A stretch of 64,000 nt of DNA, taken from the NCBI GenBank assembly GCA_039090855.1, contig CM077005.1:79790607-79854606 (forward strand), read 5' to 3'. The position numbers and the translations under genes are program-made. The notes below the pieces were generated by a model that had not been told where the DNA came from, ran no database searches, and saw nothing but the letters and a program-made list of their open reading frames with translations. Of the stretch, positions 35,041-47,112 are shown in pieces (positions within the stretch are counted from its first letter, which is position 1; every line of letters starts with the position of its first letter). This DNA comes from Macrothele yani. Its lineage: Eukaryota > Arthropoda > Arachnida > Araneae > Macrothelidae.

Positions 35041-35208
35041 TGTGTATTTTCACACCACACAAATAGCAATAAGACAAACAAATTTTAGCAACAGCAAAAA
35101 AATAAGAGCGTTTGATATCATTTGGCTCTACATTCTTCAGTTGAGTTATGTAACTCAACAGCGTAATTATTTCTTTAAAACGCTGAAAATGTTTGTTATA
35201 TCCCAGTA

Positions 35209-35395
35209 CACCGCCTCGTTGGCAGAGGTGTTTGAGGTGCTGGCGGCTGAACAATCCTCCAAGACAAGCTCGAATTATGGATGAGCCATAGGCTTCACGT
35301 CCATCCCACGGCGCTCCCCTTAATCAGGAATGGGCGACTTCCTATAGACTTAGATGTTCATAGAGATCGTAAACCCTTAGAAAAAAATAATAAAA
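35209..35395 (+). repeat. Diverged tRNA-derived SINE
   Basis: Head ccgcctcgttggcagaggtg, body cgctccccttaatcaggaat, gggcgacttcctatagactt, atcgtaaaccctt, A-tail. Strongly diverged from family 1. Confidence 0.5.
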
Positions 35396-35630
35396 GATCG
35401 CCCTCCCATATAGGCCACGGCTTTTCCCGCATGCGATGCGGAAGCATGACTGTTCATAGCAACAAAAACAATTTTGCCCGTCAGACATGGGCCAAACGCC
35501 CTAGCTCCCGGAAATTTTAGAAACTTTATTCATACAAGAACTGAATGGTAAAGCGAATAACATTGCCAGCGCAATAGAACTCATCTTTGCAGCTGCATGT
35601 GGTATCGATGATAACAATATGTGACGGATG

Positions 35631-35699
35631 TATTGTTAGGATCTCCGTCACATATTACAACATATTATATATTAATATGTGACGGAGATCCTGACAATA
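35631..35699. repeat. 27-bp inverted repeat (one mismatch) with a third partial copy
   Basis: Arms 35631-35657 and 35673-35699 (core ggatctccgtcacatatta), 15-bp spacer. A further partial copy of the right arm (aacaatatgtgacggatg) lies at 35613-35630. Confidence 0.9.
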
Positions 35700-35789
35700 C
35701 AAATATTAGGAAGGAGGTAGGACCTCACTGTCATTTAGTTACACTCTTCCGTCAGCACTGCATAAACAGACTACACGGTAAAGTCCATA

Positions 35790-36696
35790 GTAGGGAATAT
35801 GTCCATTCTGCACAGAAACGCATTTTCTTAACGGTGTGTCATGCTCAGCACCAACTGGTTTAGGAGCTCTGGGTGTAAATTGTCCCACTTCTGCTTCAGG
35901 GCCCCGACATGTGCTGAAATGGTTTCTGGTGGGGGATTCATTTGCGCAACATATATCCCCAGAGCGTCCCATGCTTATTCGATTGGACTGACATCAGGGG
36001 AGCTCGCTGTTTATCCCATCCGACAGATATCCTCACAAGGCAAAACTTCAGCCACATCTGCTGTACGGTATGGACGTGCGTTATCGTCCATAAAAATGCA
36101 ATTTCCGCCCACAGCACCAAGGAACAGACGAACGTGTAGAAGAATAACAACACTGCAGTGCCACTGCCAGGTGGTTTTTCCTATATCCATGAGGTCCATT
36201 GATCATGATACCGATTCACTATATATAAACGCCATGTACGTACGTTCAACGATGGTTCTGACATTATACGCAGTCCCACGTTTTTTCCAGATCAATTGTC
36301 GCTTGGAATCCCACGGAAGACTTAACCGGCTTTCATCTGTGAGCATTATGTTGGCCCACCAACCTGAAGACAACTCAGTGTGAGACATACACCACTGATG
36401 GTGAACTGCATAATGCGCCCTGGATAATGGTAGACAGCTTATAAGTCTTCGTGCGTATATAATCCTGCTGCATTTAAATGTCTTGCCACGGCTTGACACG
36501 GCTTGGGGCAAAATTCGCACACCTGTATTTGCTTGAAGACAATTAGACAACTGGAAGCAGCGGTTCCGTGTCCCTTGAACTTTGATCAAAGCTGCGATAC
36601 TATCCTGAGTACCACTCTAAACTCCCAGGTGATATCAGTTATAGTCTGGACTTCTTCGAGCTTGCGGATAATTTGGTTCAGGGTAAAATCCTCCAT
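35790..36696 (-). pseudogene. Tc1-like element 8, decayed transposase
   Basis: Reads from MEDFTLNQIIRKLEEVQT (36696), a degenerate match to the DDFTRGRIIGKLEEG start of element 10. Then MLTDESRLSLPWDSKRQLIW (first Asp), CIFMDDNARPYRTA (second Asp), PCEDICRMG, VSPIE then stop, AWDALG, and a C-terminus near NGHIPYY. Several frameshifts. No terminal repeats recognised. Confidence 0.78.
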
Positions 36697-36865
36697 AAGA
36701 AGTCTGAGAGCATGATTTTGTTACCTCGAAACACAGCAGTTTCTCGCTCTGTCGCTGAAACACACGAAAAATACAATGAACTCAAATAAGATACGACTAA
36801 GCTTCCTGCCTATAAATGACCTCGGCAGCTGTCACGTGCTCACAGCAAACTCTCTCCCCCTCTGT

Positions 36866-36870
36866 CTCTT

Positions 36871-36928
<58 letters not shown>
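36866..36928. repeat. (CT)n-(CA)n compound microsatellite
   Basis: A CT run switches directly to a CA run at about 36913. Confidence 0.95.
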
Positions 36929-37082
36929 CGAAGGGCTAAAAAGCCAAAACACTACGAACAGCACTTTTTTTATGCAAATCAAAGCAACTGCAGGTAAACG
37001 ACGGCGCTTGTGAAGGTCATGAAACGGTATTAATAACACCTGATACTGAGTTCTCTTAATCAGTGTTACTCTTGTTCTGCAG

Positions 37083-38012
37083 ATGGGAGAGACATCGGAC
37101 GAGTTTGACAAAGACCAAATTGTAAAGCCTAGACGACTGAACACTGCAAAACTTGTGTGGTGCTCACGGTCAGGCGTAGTTAGTACCTTCAAAAAGTGGT
37201 TCCAGAAGGAAAAACCACGAATTGTCGACAAGGTGTGGTTCTTTCACGGCTTATCGATGCTAGAGGTGAGCGAATTCTATCCTGTATGGTACCAGTCAAC
37301 CGAAGGGATATGCTGGTGACAGGAACAATGTATCACAACACATACTACATCGAACCCTGCGGCAAATAGGGCTGTGAGCGTAACATGATGTAGATAAACC
37401 CTGTAGATGAGATATGATACGTGATGTAGATGTTATCATATAGACAACATGATGTAGATGAACCCTGCTGCAAATTGCTGTGAGCGCCCATGCTATCCTC
37501 GGTTTACCGTCAAAAGCACCTACAATGGCTACCCGAGCATGAAAACTGAACCTTGACTAAGAGGGAAAATGTTTTCTGGTCCAGGGAATCTCCTTTTCTG
37601 TAGCACTATGTGGGCCATCTGGCGTCAACAATTCCATTCCTCAGGGAAACGACACGCACATACCCACTTGTGTGTCGTTTACCTAGGGAATTATTGACAC
37701 CAGGATGAACCGTGAGATGAAAACAAAGAGGTGGAGGAAGTCTAATACTTTGAGCAATGTTCTGCTGGGAGACCCTAGGTCCAGTCATTCATGTGCAGAA
37801 AACTATGACGTCTTCCACCTACCTAAATATTATTGCAGACCAGGTACATCCTTTCACAGCAGTGATATTCCCCTGCAGTAGCGCCTTTTTTCTGCAGCAT
37901 AATACGCCATGCCACACCGCTCGGACTATTGGAGAATGGTTCACGGATCATGAGGAAAACTTCCAAGTATTTCCCTGGCCTCCAAATTCCCTACTGCCTG
38001 TGATGGATAACT
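37083..38012 (+). pseudogene. Tc1-like element 9, decayed transposase
   Basis: The N-terminal part MGETSDEFDKDQIVKPRRL matches a Tc1 start (MGKTSDLSDFERGQIV type). The C-terminal part is ADQVHPFTAVIFPCSSAFFL, then QHNTPCHTARTIGEWF, with the second Asp replaced by His, then FPWPPNS. The middle is unreadable and contains an imperfect hairpin at 37618-37706. Confidence 0.7.
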
Positions 38013-38029
38013 GATGACCCTGTTGTGGC

Positions 38030-38220
38030 ATATGACAACTGATGGGGTGCCAACTGTTGGCCAGCTGTTGGCCTGAGTTTCTGGCCCTTCTGTTGGCCGC
38101 CCGGACATTTTATTGACGGTTCGGCAGCGGCAACATAATGCTGGGCCTTTGCTGTCGGTGCTGGCTGCCAGCAATGACCCAGTGCTGGCCCAGCAAGACT
38201 GTTTTTTGCTGGGCACGTTC
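38030..38220. repeat. Short TTGGCC/GCTGGC-rich degenerate repeat
   Basis: Irregularly repeated ttggcc, ctggcc and gctgggc words, ending in gctggcccagcaagactg and ttttttgctgggcacg. Looks like part of a non-coding repeat element. Family not recognised. Confidence 0.4.
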
Positions 38221-39946
38221 GGCTATGACGAAAAACTCAAGTGGTAGAACTTGATATTAAAAAAGTTTTTGATAGGTGAAATCGAAACCTTTAAAATAAA
38301 TTCTAGACATGTGGTCTTTATCCTGTACTATACCATGGAATCTTTCGCTTCCTTTCTTGGCGTCGTTTGGCAAATAACACTTTTCTGGCTCTACTTGATG
38401 TAAATCCAATCCATTGGCATATCTCATTTCTTCCACACCGTTAAATCTTTCTCAAGAAATCCAGGATTTCTCGCTCGAACTTGATTATGCTTTCTCAAGT
38501 AACAGTTTAGATTCTACGTACGTCGCAAGTTCACCCAATTCTGGATTGTTGCTCTTACGTTTGCAATAGTGCACCCACCTGAACCCTAAAACTTCTTGAT
38601 GCTGTCCAGGAAAGAGTATTTCATCTGATTAAGACGCAACAGGCACTTGCTAATTTTCTTCAATCTCTTTAGGTTAGACGAGTTCCGCGTATATCTCTTA
38701 CAGGTGCTCCTAACGTTACTGCTTTCTAAAGTTTTCAGCCTCTTTCCCACGCCCTCAAGTCTTCCCTCGCAGAGATGATGCGGTGAAACAGTTATTTTGT
38801 GTCCAGCTGATTAAGTGTTATTGCTTTGCCAAGTTATTCATTTATTTTACGTCGAAACTTTGGAACTTTTTACCTAATTAAAGTGTGCATTATCGCATTC
38901 AAAGCTTACAGGAATTTGTAAACAAAACATTTTTGAGCAGCTCTGCGGAGAAACAAAATTGATCATTTTGCTGCGCATTGTAAGTTTTGCTTATTACATT
39001 TAATTCTTCATCAAAACATTCATTCAATTGTATTGTTTAGAACAAACTTAATTGCATTCCTCGTATTGTTTCCCTTATTTCTTTCCCAGGGACAACTGAG
39101 TTCCCAGCTTTCTTTACTGTGCCTTTCCAAAGAAATGTGGGAGTACTTGAAGTTACGTACACTATCATCATGCTACGCATCACTTATTTATTTTTCATTG
39201 GCTATGCTAATTTCTATCTTCCGCGAAACACAAAGATGAAACAATCCTCAAATTTCGAAGCATTATTTTGATTCAATACGGTTAAGAAATAATGTATCCA
39301 CTAATGCCAGTGGCTTTTATTAAACCATTACTTCATAGACATGGGTATGAGAGACTCGACAAGTAAGTAACAGGTCATAATAAAAGAAAGAAAAAGAAAG
39401 ATAAGAAAAGAAAAATTGAAAACTGATCATTATCTTTTACTAAACGTGATTACCTTCAAAGTTCTATTGTTCTGACTTGATCTCTTTTCAACTAATATTT
39501 CGAAACATTAGTTGAAGTTATTTCTTGACAGCCGTTGAAGCGCACCACGTGTGTGCTTAATGAAAACGTCGACATTTTAGTGAGTCTGTCTACCTATGTA
39601 ACAACCATATTAAGGTGAATATTTTGAATTTTTCAACATCATTTGCATGTATATATTCGACAGGCCGAATGTTCTGTGCTGGATATCTCATTTTGATTAT
39701 TTTTTTCAGCACTATATTACTGTACAGTAAGTGTTCTTTCTCATTTTTTTTTGTTAGAAAAAGAATTCACGAAATAATGAAAAACGAAATCATACCGGAA
39801 TGTCTCGCGGATGTTTATGGAAACAGAAGACAAAAAACAGACGACACAAATCCCCCATTATTTGCTAGAAATCACGTGACAGACACATAAAAATCCCCCG
39901 GCCAAAACCTCAGCTCTTATCCTAGGCGGTCAGGCCAGTTTGTGCC
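38221..39946. other. Spacer, nothing recognised
   Basis: AT-rich, no ORF or element ends I can support. Confidence 0.35.
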
Positions 39947-41033
39947 TTTTTTACGCTTTCCAACCGTAGGTTGAAGAAGCTTATATTCTTCAACCGTAGG
40001 TTGAAGAAGCTAAGAATTTTGATGAAAGTCGTTAACCTACCGTTTTCAGGTACTAGAAATCGATTTAGCTTAATCTCGACTTTAGGAGAATTCGTTTAGT
40101 GGGTTAAATAACCACCCCGAATTATAACGTTTTTAGTGATGGCGTTGTTTCATTAATGTTACCAATGCTTAGAAATCTTATGCCGTCACAACTCGTGTTT
40201 GAGAATGTTGGCGCGCGTTCACGCCATCTGTCTCTTTACGTCACGCGTTGTGTGTGGATCCTATTAAAGATTTATGACGTCACACTTTTGCGGCAGGCAG
40301 ATGGTCGCGATTCCCATCTGCCTCATTACGTCACGCGTTGTGTGCGTATGTCCGTGAGCACGATAACTCGCGTAACAACCGTTGGGTTTCGATGAAATTT
40401 TAGTATCTGGTAGGGGATCACTTGGGAAGGAACCCTATTTAAAGTGAACGAAATGGGGTCAAAGGTCAGTACATAGGAGCGGTATTCATTCCACTGCTGT
40501 TATGCGTCATAACTAACGTAAAAAAGGTTCGATTTCGATGAACTTTTGGTATGTGGTAGGGGACCACCTGACGACAAACCTTATTGAAAATGGGAGAAAT
40601 GGGGTCAAAGGTCAAGACATAGAAGCGGAATCACTTCCATAGCCATTATGCGTCATAACTTACGTAAAAATGCTTCGATTTGGATGAAATGTTAGTATGT
40701 TGTAGGCTCTTGCCTGGGGACGAATTCTATTGAAAATGGGCGAAATGGGGTCAAAGGTTAGGACACAGGTGCGGGATCTATTCCATAGCCCTTATGCATC
40801 ATAACTTACGTAAAAATGCTTTGATCGAGACAAAATTTTATCATGTTATTTCGGAGGTATACCAAACCGGTTCTGTTGAATATCATCGAAATGGGATCAA
40901 AGGTCAGGGCACAGGACCGAGATTTATTCCACAGCCATTATTCTCATAACTTGAGTAATAACTTGAGTAATGATTTCTGGTATGTTGGAAAGCGTATTAT
41001 AATCAATGCATTGCATGATTTTACTAACTTGTT
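39947..41033 (+). repeat. DR1-bearing tandem-unit element, copy 1 (4 units)
   Basis: Begins tttacgctttccaaccgtag, ends gcattgcatgattttactaa and cttgtt. Both ends are shared with copy 2. The core is four units of 146 bp with the order cataacttacgtaaaaatg, gatgaaattttagtatgtgg, taggggaccac, cctattgaaaatgggcgaaa, ggggtcaaaggtca. The last motif falls at 40455, 40601, 40747 and 40893, exactly 146 bp apart. GGGTCA-A-AGGTCA is the DR1 arrangement bound by HNF4/RXR-type nuclear receptors (established motif); activity here is inference. Not coding. Confidence 0.88.
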
Positions 41034-41881
41034 TCTGGATTCAAACGACGCACGCAAATGACGCATCTTCACTACAAGTCACGTGCAATGTTGAAAGGAA
41101 AGGTTACCTGGCAGAAAATTCCGAAACTTTCTTGTAGTAAAGATGAAAGCAGCAAAAGTGATCAGAACGTCATTACGACGTAACTCAGATAAGCGTTAAA
41201 TGAATATTTTCGTTAGAGCACAACGGAAAACTGAAGAATATCTACAGAAATTTTCGTACTTGTTCGTTTAGCAACTAAAGAGCTGCCATTGGCCCGCTGG
41301 GTGAAGGAAACTGAGGACTGAATTAGCGAGGGCTGAGCAACCAATCAGCTGTGTTCTTCTCTGATAAGCAGCTAGGGACATAGCCAGCAGGGAGCCACAG
41401 AAGGCTAAGCTCCAACCACTTTGCAAGGTAAAGGAACACTTCCTGGAAAATGATTATGTCCTAAATTCTCTGAATTTTTATTTTCGGCGGTTTGTGAAAA
41501 TTGCTCTTGTATTCATTACAAGCATAAATACTTTACTTTTTTACGTATTGGATTATTAAAAAAAACTGAAATGATACAGCCCAAACGATGGAAATCTCAA
41601 AATAAATTACTTCTGGTGAATCAGGAAGAGCACTGCGTCAATGATTTTCTCTCATATGGGCACAGGCTTGTTGGTATTATGTGTCGTGGAAGAGTGAAAT
41701 GCCATTTTTTTTTCAGAGAAACGTAACATTTGGAAGAATATTGAAAAATAAAATAAAGAAGAAGTAGAAGTAAGAAAAGTGGGGTGAAAGTGGAGCCCTA
41801 ATTGTGCTGAAGTCTAGAACGCTGTTCGTCATTTCGTAAGGACAATGAGATGCTAACCTGCTGTTAAAAAGTTTTGTTTTC
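41034..41881. other. Spacer, nothing recognised
   Basis: No supported gene or repeat. Confidence 0.35.
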
Positions 41882-42078
41882 TGTCGAGGTTTAATGACCA
41901 CCTTGAACAGCTGTAAGAGCTATAAGCAGTCTCCCAACCCCAATTTAGAGCTACTGGCTCCAGCAAACGGAGAGAGCCAGTGCCGAAAGCTAAGAACAGC
42001 ACCGATTTCTCATCTGGGTGGGACTCGGACAAACAGCCACAAGTCAGCGCTTAGCCCATTGTGCCACTGGGGTTGCTT
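41882..42078 (-). repeat. SINE family 1 (copy 7)
   Basis: Minus-strand body (gtttaatgaccaccttgaac, gagccagtgccg), degenerate B box, and A-box end ttgtgccactgggg. Diverged but complete. Confidence 0.75.
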
Positions 42079-42650
42079 AAAAAACTTCCAGGTAGTTAAC
42101 TGACTGCAAAGAAATGTTGGCGGGGGACGTTTTAGCTACATGTATCTCTATTGACATTGGGAAATTGTGCTAAAGATAAATCCGTGTGCGAGAAAGGGAG
42201 ATAAAAAGCTTTGAACTTCTTCCTATTCATTGTTTTGTGGTCAGTAGGAGTGCTGTTGCGATGCTTCTATAGAAGAAAAAATGGGGTTTGCTCTTGCTTT
42301 TTGAAACAAATTAAAACTCTTGGTTTTTGATGGAGATGGAGAAGTCTGGCTGTTGATTCCGCTAAGAAGAGGCTATCTCCAGGCACCAGCGAAGGAGAAT
42401 GCGAGGTTTAAGATGTGTCAAAGAAGAGGAGTTGAAGCAGAATAAATATGGCATCAATAACTCCTCGATTCCATTGCGTAGATATACGGAAAGGAACCAG
42501 CATAGTAAACTGCAAAAAATAAATGGTTCCCTCATGCTAGTTGGGAATTGCTTTGCCTCCAACGACAAGGGGCCTACAACATCTACCACCATCAAGCAAA
42601 TAAGCAAAATTTGTGTTTTATTTTCTATATTACAAGATTGTTCAGCTTCC

Positions 42651-42665
42651 ACCCCCCCCCCCCCC
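42651..42665. repeat. Poly-C tract
   Basis: About 14 consecutive C, rare in this AT-rich context. Confidence 0.9.
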
Positions 42666-43075
42666 GCTTTCATATTTTTATTTTATTTTTAATTTTATTT
42701 TACTTTTTGGCTTGCAAAAAAATTTTCTCCAATGAAGTAAATTAACAAAAGGAGCTGAAAACAAAACAAAATTTGCGTCTGTATTCGTGGAAAATATACC
42801 GGGTGATCACAATTAAAGAGGAGATGCTCAAAGCTCTGAAGCGAAACATCTATGCTGCGAAACGCAACAAAACTTGGTAAGAATCATAAACATGCGTTAG
42901 CAATTTGTGGGGAGGGGAAGTTCTATTTTGTGCCATCATATGGCGCTGGAAACCCTAGAGAAACGTACAATTTGCATACTGCACGACGTCCACCTGCGAT
43001 TGGGCGGGTATGAAGACGTCGGGTAACACAGCATGCCACTCGCAAAGTTGTACTTCTCGTACAAGTGGTTGGAGC

Positions 43076-44045
43076 TATGGCTTCTATCTTACCTGAACGT
43101 GCGTTACTTGTCAAGCTTTGTTATCAAAACAGCGGTAATACAACTGCTGCGATTCAAGAATTCCCGCGACTGAAGCAATGAGAAGCGCAGCGACTATTAC
43201 AAATCTGCGAAAAATGATTGTATGGTTTGAGAACGCAGATTCTTTAGCAGTGAGACCGGAACGAATGTGCAAACCGATTCTGCCTCAAGCGGCTGAAGAA
43301 GCTGTAGTTTTATCCCTGCAAGATCACCACACTCAACAGCTGCTTCACGGTGATACGCAAACTTGATTGACGTTTGCTCTGACTTTCCTGGCTCGCATGG
43401 AGGTGGGCAATGCATGGGCCTGGAAGACCTTGTAGAGGGACGAGACACATTTTCATCTGCGCTGCAGTGTTAACACTCAGAATTGCAGCATTTGGGCTGA
43501 AGAAAACCCCGGAGTGCCAAGAGATTCTATTGCACTCGCCTTAAAGTTATAATGTGGTGTGATTTTACAGCATTGTTTATCATCGGGCAGAAGAAAGTCT
43601 CCCATCCGGACCAAAAACTTGTTTCGTCAATGCTCACAGGTATCGAGAGATGCTCCACAACTTTGTGGTCCAGTAACGCTAGCAGTGACGATGTCTTGAC
43701 TCGACTATATTTATGCAGGATGGACCACCTCATATCGTCCCGTTGGTAGAGCAGCTGTTACGACAACGGTTTTCCAACAACAAAGGGATCAGTCGTGCAT
43801 TTCCCGCAGCCTAGCCACCTCATTAGACTGATCTCAACACCTGTGATTTTTGATTGTCGATAGACCTCAAAAGCCAAGTTTATTTGGCAGTTCTGGAAAA
43901 TAGAATAACAGGGCATGTGAAACAAAATAAAGCGAGCCACTTGCGTTCTACTTTGGAGAACGTCGTTCAGCACATGCAGTGTTTAGAACATCTGAATGGA
44001 GATTTCTGTAACAAACCATATCTGTATTCAGAGTTGAAGAAATAA
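43076..44045 (+). pseudogene. Mariner-like transposase, heavily decayed
   Basis: Reads MASILPERALLVKLCYQNS, then many stops. Recognisable islands: LAWRWAMHGPG, VLTLRIAAFG, FMQDGPPHI (second Asp), and TDLNTCDF, an Asp-type third residue. A left terminal-type sequence (ccgggtgatcacaattaaag) is at 42799. It resembles the arthropod mariner-like family with MATFS-type N-termini. Confidence 0.7.
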
Positions 44046-44366
44046 TCTTCTCATAATACGTGGTAAATTATCATGATCATATCTGTAGCCTGTACAAATC
44101 AAAAGGTAATCACACTTTCCAGTTAGCTTTTTTAGTGTTTACTGTAACCATTACTCCTTGTCATATGTGTTGTTATTGTGTGTTTCCTGCAGCGAGAGCG
44201 CATGTTCGAGGGAGTAGTGATACCGCGTGGGGTTGCGTATTGTCCAACTGCGATGTCAGTACAGGGCTCTAAACTTCTCCTCGCGCACGGCGATCAATCC
44301 TGTACGTATTACTGTGGCTTGCAGTACCACACACGCCCTACGGTGGTACAACATCGAACGCTTTTT

Positions 44367-45246
44367 GTTTTTTACGCTTTCCAACCGTAGGTTGAAGAAG
44401 CGTATATGCTCCAACTTTTTCCTTCCGTCTGTCTGTCGGCACGATAACTCACGTAAAAATGGTTGGATTTCGATGAAATTTTAGTATGTGGTAGGGGACC
44501 ACCAGGGGACGAACCCTATTGAAAATGGGTGAAGTGGGGTCAAAGGTCACGCCATAAGAGCAGGATTCATTCAATTGCCCTTATGCGTCATAACTTGCGT
44601 AAATATGGTTCGAATTCGATGAAATTTTAGTATGTGGCAGGGGACCACCAGGGGACCAACCCTATTGAAAATGGGTGAAGTGAGGTTAAAGGTCAGGCAG
44701 GACATAAGAGCAGGATTTGTTCCATTGCCCTTATGCGTCATAACTTGCGTAAAAATGGTTCAATTTCGATGAAATTATAGTGGTAGGGAGCCACTGGGGA
44801 CGAACCCTATTGAAAATGGGCGAAATGGGGTCAAAGGTCAGGACACTGGAGTGGGTTCCATTCCATTGCCCTTGTGCATCATAACTTACCAAAAAATGTT
44901 TCGATTGCGACAAAACGTTATCATGTTGTTCCGTAGGTATAGTGAACCGGTTCGGTTGAATACCAACAAAATGGGGTCAAAGGTCATTGCACAAAAGCAA
45001 GATTTATTCCACAGCCATTATTCTCATAACTTGCGTAAAACTGCTTCTATTGCGACAAAACTTTAGTATGTTATTCTTCAGGTGTACTGAACCGGTTCTG
45101 TTAAATATCATCGAAATGGGGTCAAAGGTCAGGACACAGGAGCGAGATTTATTCCACAGCCATTATCCTCATAACTTGAGTAATAATTTTTGGTATTTTG
45201 GAAAGCGTATCATAATCAATGCATTGCATGATTTTACTAACTTGTT
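44367..45246 (+). repeat. DR1-bearing tandem-unit element, copy 2 (5 units)
   Basis: Same start and end blocks as copy 1. Five units, with the DR1 motif at 44536, 44682, 44827, 44973 and 45118 (spacings 146, 145, 146, 145). Four of five are the perfect ggggtcaaaggtca; the second is gaggttaaaggtca. The 5' leader after the start block differs from copy 1. Confidence 0.88.
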
Positions 45247-45625
45247 CATAAATCTTGAGAGTGTTCTTACCGAGTTGAGCTGCGTTTCGACCTATTGATA
45301 TTTTCTTATAAAGCTCTAAACACCTTCTTCGGTTGTTCATAGTTGAACGCAAAAATACCCACCTCAGATTACTCTTGAGTTTCCCCTGGCTATGGAGCTT
45401 AGCTACGACTCAGTGAGCAGCACAAAATTTCAGGACTCACCGGATGTATTAAACCAGTCACAAGAGCAAAAATGCAGGTTTGTAGCAATTGAGAGGTTTT
45501 ATAATATATCAAAAGTTGTTCAGTAAGAAAGCATCGCTTACAGAAAAAAATTCTAACTTTGTTGACGTGGAATTTTTAGTGGAAGGGATGTGGACATGGC
45601 TTCACATGTTGAGAGAAATGCAGTA

Positions 45626-46371
45626 AAACTTCGTTTACTCGACGTCGGTTACTTCAAAGCACAGAAAATTCCCGAGTTTAACATCAACAATCTCTAATAC
45701 TTTTAAAACTGGTTAATTCGAAATACAATTAATTTTTACTTCAAAACGCATTCCGTTCCGGCAAAAACTAAAAATTTGGTTAATTCAAAACTATTTTAAC
45801 GTAACTTCCGCTATTAAAAAAAATTGAAACGGTGCTTTGTGTATCCTGATACAATGATGCCTGCGGTTCGTGAATCTTTCTTGTTGCTCCGTTGCTAGCC
45901 AGCCAACATAGGCAACGTTAAATCGTTAATTTCCATAAGATTTCCAGATGGAGGAAATGATTCCGGTTCCGGTACGCTCAGCTCCAAATGACTTCAAACG
46001 ACTTTGTTGGCTTTAGAATATAACAAAGTTTAAGATATGTAGGAACTTCAAGATTTTGAGTCAAAAGCGTAACAATACTCTGAAACAAAGGTAATTTCAG
46101 TTATATTTTAACAAACAATAAACTAAGACCTAAGTTTTACAAACTTGAGCAATTATTTGTGCTCTTGCACTTTGATGTGAAAAGTGTTGCGTTTCGTAAA
46201 ACGTGTTTAAATAAGTAAATAATCCAAAAAGACATATCAATTCAATTTGAAAAATCATTATTTATAAAGCAACAAGTAAGTTCTCATTGGAATATTTCAT
46301 ATTTTGAAACCGCATAATTCGAAGTGTAATTTCACGTTTCTGGAAACTTTGATTTAACGAGGTAAATTGTA
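45626..46371. mobile_element. Possible pogo/Tigger-like non-autonomous element
   Basis: Left edge cagtaaaacttcgtttactc with ggttacttcaaagc. Right edge, reverse-complemented, reads caatttacctcgttaaatca then aaagtttcc. Interior repeats of ggttaattcgaa type are typical of Tigger/pogo ends. No transposase. Boundaries approximate. Confidence 0.4.
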
Positions 46372-46574
46372 TCTATACTACGACTGCCTCTTGTGAATAG
46401 GGAATTTCTTGATTATCAGGTCATATAAAAAAATATCAGTGCTCTGCGCAGTTTGTTCGAAATGCAGTCTTGTTCACCGATAAACCGTTCAGCAAGGAGG
46501 AAGGTCTTATCGCCGAGCTGCTCTTCAAACGACCTTCAAGTGTTAATGCAACTGTGATGAGTTTGAAAATCAAA

Positions 46575-47112
46575 ATTCAGGGCGTACTACTGTATGAGTT
46601 GAAACTTGGGAATGCCAATGTGAAAGTAGCCCATTGGGTGTAAAAAGCATATGGAGTGGATAGTGTAGTTCGTGAGACAGACGTGGTTCAAACGGTTTCC
46701 GTGCAGACGATGTGATGACAGCAGTCAAGCTTTATACTTGTGTCAAGATTGTGTGGAACCATCTACGCCTGTCTAAAAAGGTTAAAAAATTGGACAAATG
46801 GGTTCTTTACGCTCCTACTGATTAGAACAAGATGGAAAAATTGAGCATCTTCAATCTCCCCTTTCTCAAACCTCAAATGTGAACCTCTACTCCATAGGCT
46901 CCTGACATCAGATGAAAAACGGATCTGTACAACAACAGTTCGCTATCTTATCAAGCTGCGTTTGTTCCCGTAAGAACCCGTTGATTGTGTTTCGGACAGC
47001 AACCCATGTTGTGCGTCATGAACTGTTACAGCGTAGTGAAACCATCACTGTTGTTGTATAATCTGCATCATGGTAAAGCCATCACTATTGTTGTGTACTC
47101 GGAAATGGTACG
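46575..47112 (+). pseudogene. Mariner (SETMAR/Hsmar1-like) transposase, 5' part
   Basis: Islands YELKLGNANVKVAHWV, KKVKKLDKWVLYA (mariner linker motif), VVRHELLQRSETITVVVY, then a short local duplication of the last phrase (47030-47095) and YSEMVR, where the LINE insertion starts. Many stops. Confidence 0.7.

Noticed and set aside
40843..45298. Repeated short ORFs with MGSKVRAQ and FHSHYSHNL phrases
   Set aside because: These come from the 146-bp tandem units; other units have stops in the same frame, so coding is not maintained.
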